Of a stretch of DNA of 7,466 bases, positions 1 to 5,618 are shown one piece after another (within the stretch, counting starts at the first letter, position 1; each line of letters opens with the position of its first letter). Location of the stretch: the NCBI GenBank assembly GCA_050725495.1, contig JBOHHM010000248.1:1-7466 (forward strand), given 5' to 3'. The stretch is from JBOHHM01 sp050725495 (GTDB lineage Bacteria > Pseudomonadota > Gammaproteobacteria > Burkholderiales > Burkholderiaceae_C). The position numbers and the translations under genes were made by a program. The notes below the pieces were generated by a model, which was not told the DNA's origin, did not search any database, and worked only from the letters and a program-made list of their open reading frames with translations.

Positions 1-65
1 ACCTCGCGGATTTGCTCGCGGCTCAGAAAGTTCTCTGGCGCGCGGCGGATGAATCGGCTCAGCAT
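1..65 (-). CDS. 5' end of a gene leaving the window (possibly sulfite dehydrogenase SoxC)
   Basis: An ATG at 65 (minus) opens a frame that runs off the left edge: MLSRFIRRAPENFLSREQIR and onward. A purine-rich stretch (GGAAGCAGG) lies about 8-16 nt upstream. The gene starts 47 nt after the stop of the ArsR regulator on the same strand, so the two are probably co-transcribed and the regulator probably controls it. The short N-terminus (R-A-P-E-N-F followed by an acidic/basic stretch) reminds me of the segment before the Tat signal in SoxC-type sulfite dehydrogenases. ArsR-family regulators do sit next to sox genes in Burkholderiales. With only 22 residues visible, this identity is a guess; the existence of the gene is better supported than its name. 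Confidence 0.45.
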   Translation of the reverse strand, partial: MLSRFIRRAPENFLSREQIRE

Positions 66-112
66 GGCGATACCTGCTTCCGGTCAATGTCCTGGGGCAT
101 GGAGCTGGCCCA

Positions 113-496
113 TCAGGCGACGCCCCGGGCCACCAGGCGTTCGGCCGGCGGCAGCTGAAAGGGCTCGTCGATCTCGATGGCGATCTGGGTGCAGACCGCG
201 CGGCACAGGGCCACGGCCTTCTCGCTTTGCACGCGGTAGAGCACCTGCGTGCCTTCCTTGCGCTTGGCCAGCACGCCGCTGCGGTACAGCACGTTGAGGT
301 GCTGCGACAGGTTGGGCTGCGTGGTATCGATCCTTTCCAGCAGCTGGCCGACCGAGCGCTCGCCGTCGCACAGGGCGCTCAGGATGCGCAGGCGCATGGG
401 TGTCGAGAGCACACCGAACAGTTCGGCAGCCAGCTCAAACACGCGGCCCGACTCGGCGTCCTCGCTGGCGGTGATCAGAGGTTCCATGGCATTCAT
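113..496 (-). CDS. ArsR/SmtB-family transcriptional repressor (BigR/SoxR-like)
   Basis: A small winged-helix DNA-binding repressor, 127 aa from the ATG at 496. The core runs from FELAAELFGVLSTPMRLRIL (about residues 20-39) through the recognition helix region TTQPNLSQHLNVLYRSGVL (58-76) to the wing KRKEGTQVLYRV (78-89) and a C-terminal dimerisation helix (ALCRAVCTQIAIE). It lacks the ELCVCDL metal site of arsenic sensors. It has Cys43, Cys98 and Cys102, which suggests a thiol or sulfur-responsive regulator like BigR/SqrR/SoxR, although Cys43 is three residues away from the BigR cysteine position in my alignment by eye. No start has a good Shine-Dalgarno site: ATG 487 would give 124 aa, and a TTG at 517 is less likely because it would overlap the operator candidate. 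It probably represses itself and the downstream gene at position 65. Confidence 0.85.
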   Translation of the reverse strand: MNAMEPLITASEDAESGRVFELAAELFGVLSTPMRLRILSALCDGERSVGQLLERIDTTQPNLSQHLNVLYRSGVLAKRKEGTQVLYRVQSEKAVALCRAVCTQIAIEIDEPFQLPPAERLVARGVA

Positions 497-499
497 GCA

Positions 500-521
500 A
501 ATATAAGCAAGTACCAATATT
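500..521 (-). promoter_or_regulatory. Probable ArsR operator/promoter
   Basis: AATAT (500-504) and ATATT (517-521) form an AT-rich imperfect dyad just upstream of the ArsR start, the size and style of ArsR/SmtB-family operators. On the minus strand TATATT (499-504) could be the -10 box of the same promoter, which would put the start of transcription very close to the ATG and could explain the missing Shine-Dalgarno site. No good -35 hexamer is seen 17 nt upstream. Autorepression is inferred from position. Confidence 0.5.
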
Positions 522-624
522 CTGGGCAGAACGAAGCCCCGACGGATCAGGGCTTTCCCGAGGGCAGCGCACCATGGCCGCCAAAGGACTCAGCAGCGCG
601 AAATGAAGGCGACATCTCGCATGC

Positions 625-715
625 TGTCATTCTGAGCGAAGCGAAGAATCTCGCCCAGCGCATCGAGATCCTTCAGAGAGCTTGTGCCGAGCTTGTCGAA
701 GGGCTCAGAATGACA
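625..715. repeat. 91-bp dispersed intergenic repeat with 13-bp inverted ends
   Basis: TGTCATTCTGAGC (625-637) and GCTCAGAATGACA (703-715) are perfect 13-bp inverted repeats. The interior holds GCGAAGCGAAGAATCTCG near the left arm, a nested ATCTCG/CGAGAT pair (648-653 and 664-669), and GCTTGTCGAAGG next to the right arm. From memory, sequences of the type GTCATTCTGAGCGAAGCGAAG are highly repeated between genes in several bacterial phyla. No ORF of its own is present, so it is a REP- or MITE-like non-autonomous element. It fills most of the gap between prpE and the ArsR gene, both on the minus strand. Confidence 0.7.
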
Positions 716-759
716 AAGGCTGCGGCACTGCTTTGGGCCTGCCGAGCACGGCCAAGGAC

Positions 760-2652
760 CTATAGAGCCACCAGCTCCCGGATTTGCAGCAGCGCCGCCG
801 GGTCTTCGATCGTCGTCAGGTCGCCGGGGTCGCGGCCTTCGCAGACCGCCTGGATGGCGCGGCGCAGCAGCTTGCCGCTGCGCGTCTTGGGCAGCGCCGT
901 CACAAAGCGCACTCGGGCCGGGCGCGCGACGGCGCCCAACTGAGCGTCCACCAGCTTCATCACCTCGCCTTCGAGCTGGAGCCTAGCGGCGTCGTCGGCC
1001 AAGCCGCTGGCATCCCTGACCACGGCGAACGCCATCGCAACCTGGCCCTTGAGGGCGTCGGCCACGCCCACCACGGCCACTTCGGCGATGTTGGGGTGGC
1101 TGGAAATGCTCTCCTCGATCTCGCGCGTGCCCAGACGGTGGCCGGCGACGTTGATCACGTCGTCGGTGCGGCCCAGGATGAAGAAATAGCCGTCCTTGTC
1201 GCGCACGCCCCAGTCGAAGGTCGAGTACACCATCTTCCCGGGGATGCTGCGCCAGTAGGTCTGGACAAAGCGCTCGTCGTCGCGCCACACGGTCTGCATG
1301 AAGCCTGGCGGGGTCGGTCCTTCGATCGCGAGCACGCCTTTGCGCTCGGGCCCCCGCAGTTCTTCCCCGGTGTTTTCGTCCAGCAGCTTCACGTTGTAGC
1401 CGTACATGGGCACACCGGGGCTGCCGAACTTGCTGCGGGCTTGCTCGATGCCGTTGGCGATGGTCAGGATCGGCCAGCCGCTCTCGGTCTGCCAGTAGTT
1501 GTCGATGATGGGCACGCCCAATCCTTCGCTGATCCACTGCGCTGTCGGCTCGTCCAGCGGCTCGCCCGCGAGGAACAGCGCGCGCAGGCTGGACAGGTCG
1601 TACTTCTTGAGAAAGGCCGGGTCCTGCTTCTTGAGCACGCGCACGGCGGTCGGCGCGCTGAACATGACCGTGACCTTGTATTTCTCGACCAGGCTCCACC
1701 AGATGCCGGCGTCCGGCCGGATCGGCAGGCCTTCGTACATGAGGGTCGCCATGCCGGCGATCAGCGGGCCGTAGACGATGTAGCTGTGGCCCACGACCCA
1801 GCCGATATCGCTGGTGGAGAAATAGGTTTCGCCCGGTTGGCCGCAGAAGATGTGCTTGATGCTGGCCGCCAGCGCCACGGCGTAGCCGCCGGTGTCGCGC
1901 TGCACGCCCTTGGGCCGGCCGGTCGTGCCCGACGTGTAGAGCGTGTAGCTTGGGTGCGTCGCATCGACCCACTCGCAGGCCACCGCGGTATCGAGGTGTT
2001 TTTGGCGCAAAGCCCCCCAGTCATGGTCGCGGCCCGCTACCAAATTCATAGCAGCAAGCCGGCGGTCGACGAGCAGCACGGCATCGGGCTGGTGGCTGCT
2101 GAGCCGGATGGCTTCATCGAGCAGCGGCTTGTAGGCCACCACCTTGCCGCCGCGCGAGCCGGCGTCGGCGCTGATGATGAGCTTGGGCGCCGCGTCCTCG
2201 ATGCGCGAGGCCAGCGAGACCGAGGCAAAGCCGCCAAACACCACCGAGTGGATTGCGCCGATGCGCGCGCAGGCCAGCATGGCAAACGCCGCCTCGGCGA
2301 TCATGGGCATGTAGATCAGCACGCGGTCGCCCTTTTGCACGCCCAGCTCTTGGAGCACGGCGGCCATGCGCTGCACCTCGGCGTGCAGTTCCCGGAACGA
2401 ATAGGTCTTTTCCTGGCCGGTTTCGCTGGACACATGGATCAGCGCAGCTTGATCGGCCCGCTCCAACAGGTGCCGGTCGACCGCGTTGTGGCACAGGTTG
2501 GTCGTGCCGCCGGCATACCAGCGCGCAAACGGCGGATGGCTGTAGTCGCAGATCTGCTGGGGCGGGGTCTGCCAGTCGATCAGCTTGGCCTGCTCGGCCC
2601 AGAAGGCATCGCGGTTTTCCAGCGATTCGCGGTGAAAGTCGGCATAGCGCAT
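760..2652 (-). CDS. prpE: Propionate--CoA ligase (propionyl-CoA synthetase)
   Basis: A cytosolic AMP-forming acyl-CoA synthetase of 630 aa, the usual PrpE length, that activates propionate with ATP and CoA to propionyl-CoA. The acetyl-CoA-synthetase N-terminal region (MRYADFHRESLENRDAFWAE) is followed by the phosphate-binding loop YTSGTTGRPKGV (239-250), DNYWQTESGWP (384-394), the STFDWG aspartate (D480), the hinge region GRTDDVINVAGHRL (494-507) and the catalytic-lysine motif KTRSGK (K594), the lysine whose acetylation switches this family off. GYAVALAASIKHIFCG (256-271) and GGTTNLCHNAVDRH (48-61) are typical of PrpE rather than Acs. A strong Shine-Dalgarno site, GAGGAG, lies 6 nt before the ATG. 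No prpBCD genes are in the window, so it stands alone here. Residues 199-206 use low-GC codons unlike the rest of the gene. Confidence 0.95.
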   Translation of the reverse strand: MRYADFHRESLENRDAFWAEQAKLIDWQTPPQQICDYSHPPFARWYAGGTTNLCHNAVDRHLLERADQAALIHVSSETGQEKTYSFRELHAEVQRMAAVLQELGVQKGDRVLIYMPMIAEAAFAMLACARIGAIHSVVFGGFASVSLASRIEDAAPKLIISADAGSRGGKVVAYKPLLDEAIRLSSHQPDAVLLVDRRLAAMNLVAGRDHDWGALRQKHLDTAVACEWVDATHPSYTLYTSGTTGRPKGVQRDTGGYAVALAASIKHIFCGQPGETYFSTSDIGWVVGHSYIVYGPLIAGMATLMYEGLPIRPDAGIWWSLVEKYKVTVMFSAPTAVRVLKKQDPAFLKKYDLSSLRALFLAGEPLDEPTAQWISEGLGVPIIDNYWQTESGWPILTIANGIEQARSKFGSPGVPMYGYNVKLLDENTGEELRGPERKGVLAIEGPTPPGFMQTVWRDDERFVQTYWRSIPGKMVYSTFDWGVRDKDGYFFILGRTDDVINVAGHRLGTREIEESISSHPNIAEVAVVGVADALKGQVAMAFAVVRDASGLADDAARLQLEGEVMKLVDAQLGAVARPARVRFVTALPKTRSGKLLRRAIQAVCEGRDPGDLTTIEDPAALLQIRELVAL

Positions 2653-2699
2653 TGTTGTCTCCTCAATCCCAGGCTAACGAGCTCGGACCGTGCTGCACC

Positions 2700-2760
2700 C
2701 ACCAAGTCCGATATCTGAATTCATAATTATTCATCACGAACTTGCTGCAAACTGACTGCG
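2700..2760 (-). promoter_or_regulatory. AT-rich promoter/operator region upstream of prpE
   Basis: In an otherwise GC-rich gap (2653-2896), positions 2711-2735 are strikingly AT-rich. They contain the palindrome ATAATTAT (2723-2730) and a TGAAT/ATTCA dyad (2716-2720 and 2729-2733). On the minus strand TTGCAG followed after 15 nt by TAATTA is a weak sigma70-like pair, about 70-100 nt before the prpE start. The gap holds no credible gene. Promoter assignment is inference from position and composition. Confidence 0.35.
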
Positions 2761-2896
2761 ATGGACTGGCCGCGCCCCGTCTGGCGGCCGTCGCTGCAAG
2801 TCGCGCGCGCCTTCAGGCGCGTTGGGTCGCTAAAGCTGTCAAGCCGGATACGGCCCAGGGAGATCGCGCGCCGGGTCCGCGGCCATCGCCCGGCTG

Positions 2897-3952
2897 TCAC
2901 TGCAGGCCCGCCGCCTGAAGGTCGAAGACGTAAATGCCCTCACCCGTTCCGGCTGGCAATCCCACGTGAGGGGCCTGGAAGGCGAAGAACCGCCCATCGT
3001 CGCTGACCACGGGGTTGGAGGACTTGAATCTGCCGCCCTCGTTGAAAAACGTCAGCCGATCCAGGCGCCCGCTGCCATCCAGGACCAGCCGGTAGAGGTC
3101 GATGTTGTCCGGCCCCTTGCGGTTGTGCCGGTCGGATTCCACCAGGGTATGCCGGCCATCCGGGAAGATCCCTTCCGGTTCGTCATACTGGTCGGGCGCC
3201 AGCGAGTAATTCACCACGGCGCCAGTGTCCAGGTTCAGCCCCATGACCTCCGTTCCCTGAAAGCCCGCGCCGATAACGGCGGAGAAGGTCAGCTCTCTTT
3301 CCTGCGGCGGCCTGAAATTCTGCGTTTCCAAAGTGGCCGCGAAAGGCAGGCTGCGGCTGTCCAAAAGAAGCGTCTTGTCGATCAGGTGCGGTATACCGCC
3401 CGTGTAGTCGACAGTGGCCTGCCAGAACTGCGAGACCCCTGCCGGCAGCAGGGCCGGCGTGTTCTCGTTGTTCACCGTCCAGGCAATGCGCAGCATGCTG
3501 CGCGACACGGCGGGCCCTTCGAAGCAGAGTTCCCCCAAGGGAACCGCAGGACGGTCAAGCGTCTGGCTCAGGACCCAGAGTTCGGCGGTGCGAAAGCGCG
3601 CTTCGACCGGGTTTTCCGCCGAGAAGCTGCGCGAGCCGGACAACAGGATGTCGCCGTTGCTGAGGTACAGGGCACGCGTATATCCCTTGTGGACGTAGTG
3701 GCGGGTCATCGGACGGATGATGCCGGTCGCCAATTCGATCTCGAGAACATCGCCGAAGGTCTTCTCGATGAAAAGAATCCGCCGGCCGTCATGGGACCAG
3801 TCAGCCCGCTCCCCGAACCGGGTCAGCCGGCGGATATAGGGAGGGAAGTTGTCGGCGGTCCATTCGCCGACATCCAGCGTTGCACCGCCGCCGCCACCAC
3901 AACCAGGCAGGGACAGGGCGATTGCCAAGCAGAAGGACAGAAGTGTTTTCAC
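2897..3952 (-). CDS. Lipoprotein with TolB/PD40-like beta-propeller repeats
   Basis: A 351-aa exported protein of unknown function. I place the start at a GTG (3952) because GGGAGG lies 6 nt upstream and the product then begins directly with a lipoprotein signal: M-K-T, a hydrophobic stretch (LLSFCLAIALSL) and the lipobox LPGC with Cys18. Five glycines follow the cysteine as a flexible linker. An upstream in-frame ATG at 4021 would add 23 residues encoded by the repeat-bearing leader and bury the signal. The mature part has blades like those of TolB/PD40 propellers: LTRFGERADWSHDGRRILFI, then VNYSLAPDQYDEPEGIFPDG with RHTLVESDRH, and SSNPVVSDDGRFFAFQAP near the C-terminus. The final VFDL suggests the complete last strand. 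Genes on either side do not hint at a role; an outer-membrane, periplasm-facing scaffold or binding protein is an inference. Confidence 0.75.
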   Translation of the reverse strand: MKTLLSFCLAIALSLPGCGGGGGATLDVGEWTADNFPPYIRRLTRFGERADWSHDGRRILFIEKTFGDVLEIELATGIIRPMTRHYVHKGYTRALYLSNGDILLSGSRSFSAENPVEARFRTAELWVLSQTLDRPAVPLGELCFEGPAVSRSMLRIAWTVNNENTPALLPAGVSQFWQATVDYTGGIPHLIDKTLLLDSRSLPFAATLETQNFRPPQERELTFSAVIGAGFQGTEVMGLNLDTGAVVNYSLAPDQYDEPEGIFPDGRHTLVESDRHNRKGPDNIDLYRLVLDGSGRLDRLTFFNEGGRFKSSNPVVSDDGRFFAFQAPHVGLPAGTGEGIYVFDLQAAGLQ

Positions 3953-3977
3953 CGCACACCTCCCAGGACAAACAAAA

Positions 3978-4009
3978 GGCGGCAAGTCTTGACGGCGGCA
4001 AGTCTTGAC
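3978..4009. repeat. Tandem 16-bp direct repeat in the lipoprotein leader
   Basis: GGCGGCAAGTCTTGAC occurs twice with no gap (3978-3993 and 3994-4009). It lies 26-57 nt before the GTG start of the lipoprotein gene, so it probably sits in its 5' leader. The core CAAGTCTTGAC recurs in the opposite direction at 4078-4088, and the 9-mer CAAGACTTG again at 4918-4926. Confidence 0.85.
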
Positions 4010-4102
4010 AAAGAACGTCACAGCCGTGCGTCAACATCATGCTGACGCATCGAATCAGGCAACTCCATAGCCGCCTTGTCAAGACTTGACCCCTTGGTCA
4101 AG
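3999..4102. repeat. REP-like inverted repeat pair with terminal hairpin
   Basis: CAAGTCTTGACAA (3999-4011) and its exact reverse complement TTGTCAAGACTTG (4076-4088) are 13-bp inverted ends of a 90-bp segment. The right end runs into a compact hairpin, CTTGACC (4085-4091), loop CCTT, GGTCAAG (4096-4102). Motifs of the form CAAGACTTGACCCC resemble, from memory, repeats mobilised by REP-associated (IS200-like) tyrosine transposases; no such transposase is in this window. The element fills the gap between the lipoprotein and the DUF5063 gene. Confidence 0.6.
4027..4049. promoter_or_regulatory. Candidate operator: 7-bp perfect palindrome
   Basis: TGCGTCA (4027-4033) and TGACGCA (4043-4049) are perfect inverted arms around a 9-nt spacer, 75-97 nt before the lipoprotein start. 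TTGACG on the minus strand (4029-4034), which could serve as a -35 box, overlaps the left arm; no convincing -10 box follows. A transcription-factor site is therefore possible, but the palindrome also lies inside the 90-bp repeat element and may belong to it. Confidence 0.35.
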
Positions 4103-4245
4103 ACAAGAAATGGCATCCATCGGATCAAGGGCCTCAGCAAGCCATTCCTCCCCTGCGCCATGCGTGCATTGGCAGGCGTGGCTCGCGGATCGCGTCCCCA
4201 TTTGGGGCAGGCAGGACCTGGGACAACGAGTCCAGATCCGTCGGG

Positions 4246-4770
4246 TCATCCATCGCTTGAAAGTCCGCTCGGGTCTTCCTTCGAAAGGTAGCAGTGCAGC
4301 GCGCGGATGGCGGACGAGGCATGCTCACCCCAGTGGGTCTGGAACTTGAATCCCCACTGCCAGATGGCATCGTCGATGCCCCCGGCTTCATACAGACAAA
4401 GGCCTACGGCAACGTCGCGATAAATGTCCACCAGGTCGTCCGCCAGGTCTCCGACCACGGGCGGCTCCAAGGGCTGGACAAGAGGACTGAAGATCTCGCT
4501 GTAGTGCTGCAGCGCAAAGGCCGCTGCCCTCGTGCGCACCGCCTGCAAGCGCTCGGCCAGCACCGCCTCGGCGGCGCCCGCATCGGACACACCCTCGCTC
4601 CAGGGCTGCGGCAGTGCCAGCGCAGCCGCGTAGAGCGTCACGACCCTGCGCAGCGCGACGGCCGCCGTCAGCTTCTGGTGCGATGCAGACCCGTCCGCCC
4701 AGTCGATGAACCGGCGTGCCTCCTCGCTGAAGCGTGCCGCGGCGGCGTGTCTGTTTTGACTGGCGTGCAT
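4246..4770 (-). CDS. DUF5063 domain-containing protein
   Basis: A 174-aa soluble, alpha-helical protein of unknown function, from the ATG at 4770. The family signature, as I remember it, is the C-terminal half: DLADDLVDIYRDV (108-120), then GLCLYEAG (123-130) and WQWGFKFQTHWGEHASSAIR (137-156) followed by ALH. The N-terminal half (EEARRFIDWADGS, then a helix with LRRVVTLYAAALALP) also fits. The frame stays open upstream to 4920, but residues before this ATG look non-coding (arginine-rich, no signal). No Shine-Dalgarno site is evident before the chosen ATG, so the start is the weakest part. No signal peptide or membrane segment. It is divergent from the haemoglobin gene and separated from it by 308 bp. 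Function cannot be assigned from the sequence. Confidence 0.8.
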   Translation of the reverse strand: MHASQNRHAAAARFSEEARRFIDWADGSASHQKLTAAVALRRVVTLYAAALALPQPWSEGVSDAGAAEAVLAERLQAVRTRAAAFALQHYSEIFSPLVQPLEPPVVGDLADDLVDIYRDVAVGLCLYEAGGIDDAIWQWGFKFQTHWGEHASSAIRALHCYLSKEDPSGLSSDG

Positions 4771-5078
4771 GGCGCATAGGTTACATCGCTTGTGTGCGGA
4801 CCGCGAGACCGCAATGCAATCCCGCCGAGCGGTCCGTCTGTGGATTCGCCCCACCTCGAACTCCTCTTCGGGTTGAGCCAGCACAGTCAGCCGCGTGCAT
4901 TTTGCAACCGCCCTCACCAAGACTTGCGATGCGCGTTGCCATCGTCCAGAATCGGATCGCGCCAGGCCGGGCTGGCTTGCAGACCCAGGTCCACGCCATT
5001 CGTCATGGCTGCCATGTCCGGAGGGCGCGTAGCGGCCCTTGGTGCAAGTCGCCCCTCCAACCGCGTAAGGAGCAAGAA
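4771..5078. other. Divergent intergenic region, DUF5063 / haemoglobin
   Basis: 308 bp between two divergent starts, so it must hold both promoters, but I find no convincing -35/-10 pair on either strand. It contains an 8-bp perfect inverted repeat, CGGACCGC (4797-4804) and GCGGTCCG (4829-4836) with a 24-nt spacer, and a stray CAAGACTTG (4918-4926) matching the repeat core at 3983-4088. At the right end AAGGAG (5067-5072) is the ribosome binding site of the haemoglobin. Frames that stay open through it look like GC-rich shadows. Confidence 0.6.
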
Positions 5079-5426
5079 ATGAAAATCTTCAGGATGGTCG
5101 CAGTTCTGATGGCCTTCATGCTGGGTTCATCGGTCGCCGGGGTCGCTTCGGCGCAGCAGGCCGCGGGGCCCAAGCCGCTGTATGAGCGATTGGGAGGGCT
5201 CAAGGGCATCACGGTGGTGGTCGACGACTTCATCAATCGGCTCGTCGCGAACAAAACCTTGAACAAGAATCCCGCAATCGATGCCGGCAGGAAAAACTCC
5301 CCGGCGCCCTACCTCAAGTTCCAGGTCTCCCAATTGGTCTGCGAAGCCAGCGGCGGTCCGTGCAAGTACACGGGACTGGCCATGAAGCCGTCCCATGCTC
5401 ATCTGAACATCAGCGAAAAGGAATGA
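5079..5426 (+). CDS. Periplasmic group-1 truncated haemoglobin, cut by an in-frame TGA
   Basis: Encodes 115 aa before a stop. The ATG has AGGAG 6 nt upstream. Residues 1-25 are a signal peptide (MKIFRMVAVLMAFMLGSSVA then GVASA|QQ), so the product is exported. The globin part has LYERLGG (34-40), KGITVVVDDFINRLVANKTL (42-61), two cysteines (88, 95) that may form a disulfide, and CKYTGLAMKPSH where His106 is the probable proximal haem ligand. Translation stops at codon 116 (TGA, 5424-5426) although the following sequence continues the globin fold in the same frame. Family members carry Trp here (the ISxxEW pattern), so a single G-to-A change from TGG explains it. As written, helices G-H are missing and haem binding would be doubtful. 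It is either a young pseudogene, a sequence error, or is read through. Confidence 0.8.
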   Translation: MKIFRMVAVLMAFMLGSSVAGVASAQQAAGPKPLYERLGGLKGITVVVDDFINRLVANKTLNKNPAIDAGRKNSPAPYLKFQVSQLVCEASGGPCKYTGLAMKPSHAHLNISEKE

Positions 5427-5546
5427 GATGTGATGGCCGCGGAATTCAAGAAGTCTCTCGACAAATACAAGGTTCCGGCCGCCGAACAGAAGGAACTGTT
5501 TGACATCGTCGGGAAAACGAAGGGCGACATCGTCGTCAGGAAATAA
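5427..5546 (+). pseudogene. Detached C-terminal part of the truncated haemoglobin
   Basis: In the same frame as the haemoglobin, the 39 codons after the TGA encode D-V-M-AAEFKKSLDKYKVPAA, then EQKELFDIVGKTKGDIVVRK and a TAA at 5544-5546. This is the expected G/H-helix end of group-1 truncated haemoglobins; with a Trp at codon 116 the whole protein would be 155 aa, a normal length including the signal peptide. GTG (5430) and ATG (5433) lie in frame right after the stop and could allow re-initiation, giving only a fragment. The sequence shows no further damage, so the lesion is recent or the tail is still translated. Confidence 0.75.
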
Positions 5547-5618
5547 GGCGCGTCAGCGCGGTGCAGCGAACGCCGGGCTGGCGCTAGAACAAGGCCCTGA
5601 CACCTGCGCATGTCCCTC

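Noticed and set aside
227..943. A 238-codon plus-strand frame across the ArsR gene, the repeat and the end of prpE
   Set aside because: It overlaps two well-supported genes on the other strand and translates the repeat element; no homology is recognised.
784..2718. A 644-codon open frame on the plus strand opposite prpE
   Set aside because: It mirrors prpE in GC-rich DNA, has no recognisable domain and is rich in His, Arg, Gly and Ala. The minus-strand frame carries every catalytic motif of PrpE.
2806..2821. GC hairpin CGCGCC-TTCA-GGCGCG as a terminator for the lipoprotein gene
   Set aside because: A perfect 6-bp stem exists, but no T-run follows on the minus strand, and it lies about 75 bp past the stop codon. 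Possible but not supported.
2966..4045. A 359-codon plus-strand frame opposite the lipoprotein gene
   Set aside because: No motif or credible ribosome binding site. The minus strand shows a lipobox, a good Shine-Dalgarno site and propeller repeats.
4734..5078. Upstream extension of the haemoglobin reading frame
   Set aside because: The frame is open, but the ATG at 5079 has an ideal ribosome binding site and is followed directly by a signal peptide. The extension is Arg/Pro-rich and overlaps the DUF5063 start.
5424..5426. TGA as selenocysteine or a reassigned Trp codon
   Set aside because: The family has Trp, not Cys or Sec, here. Other genes in the window terminate with TGA and no selenocysteine insertion hairpin is apparent.
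5547..5590. Terminator after the haemoglobin gene
   Set aside because: Only 3-4 bp GC stems and no T-run are present.
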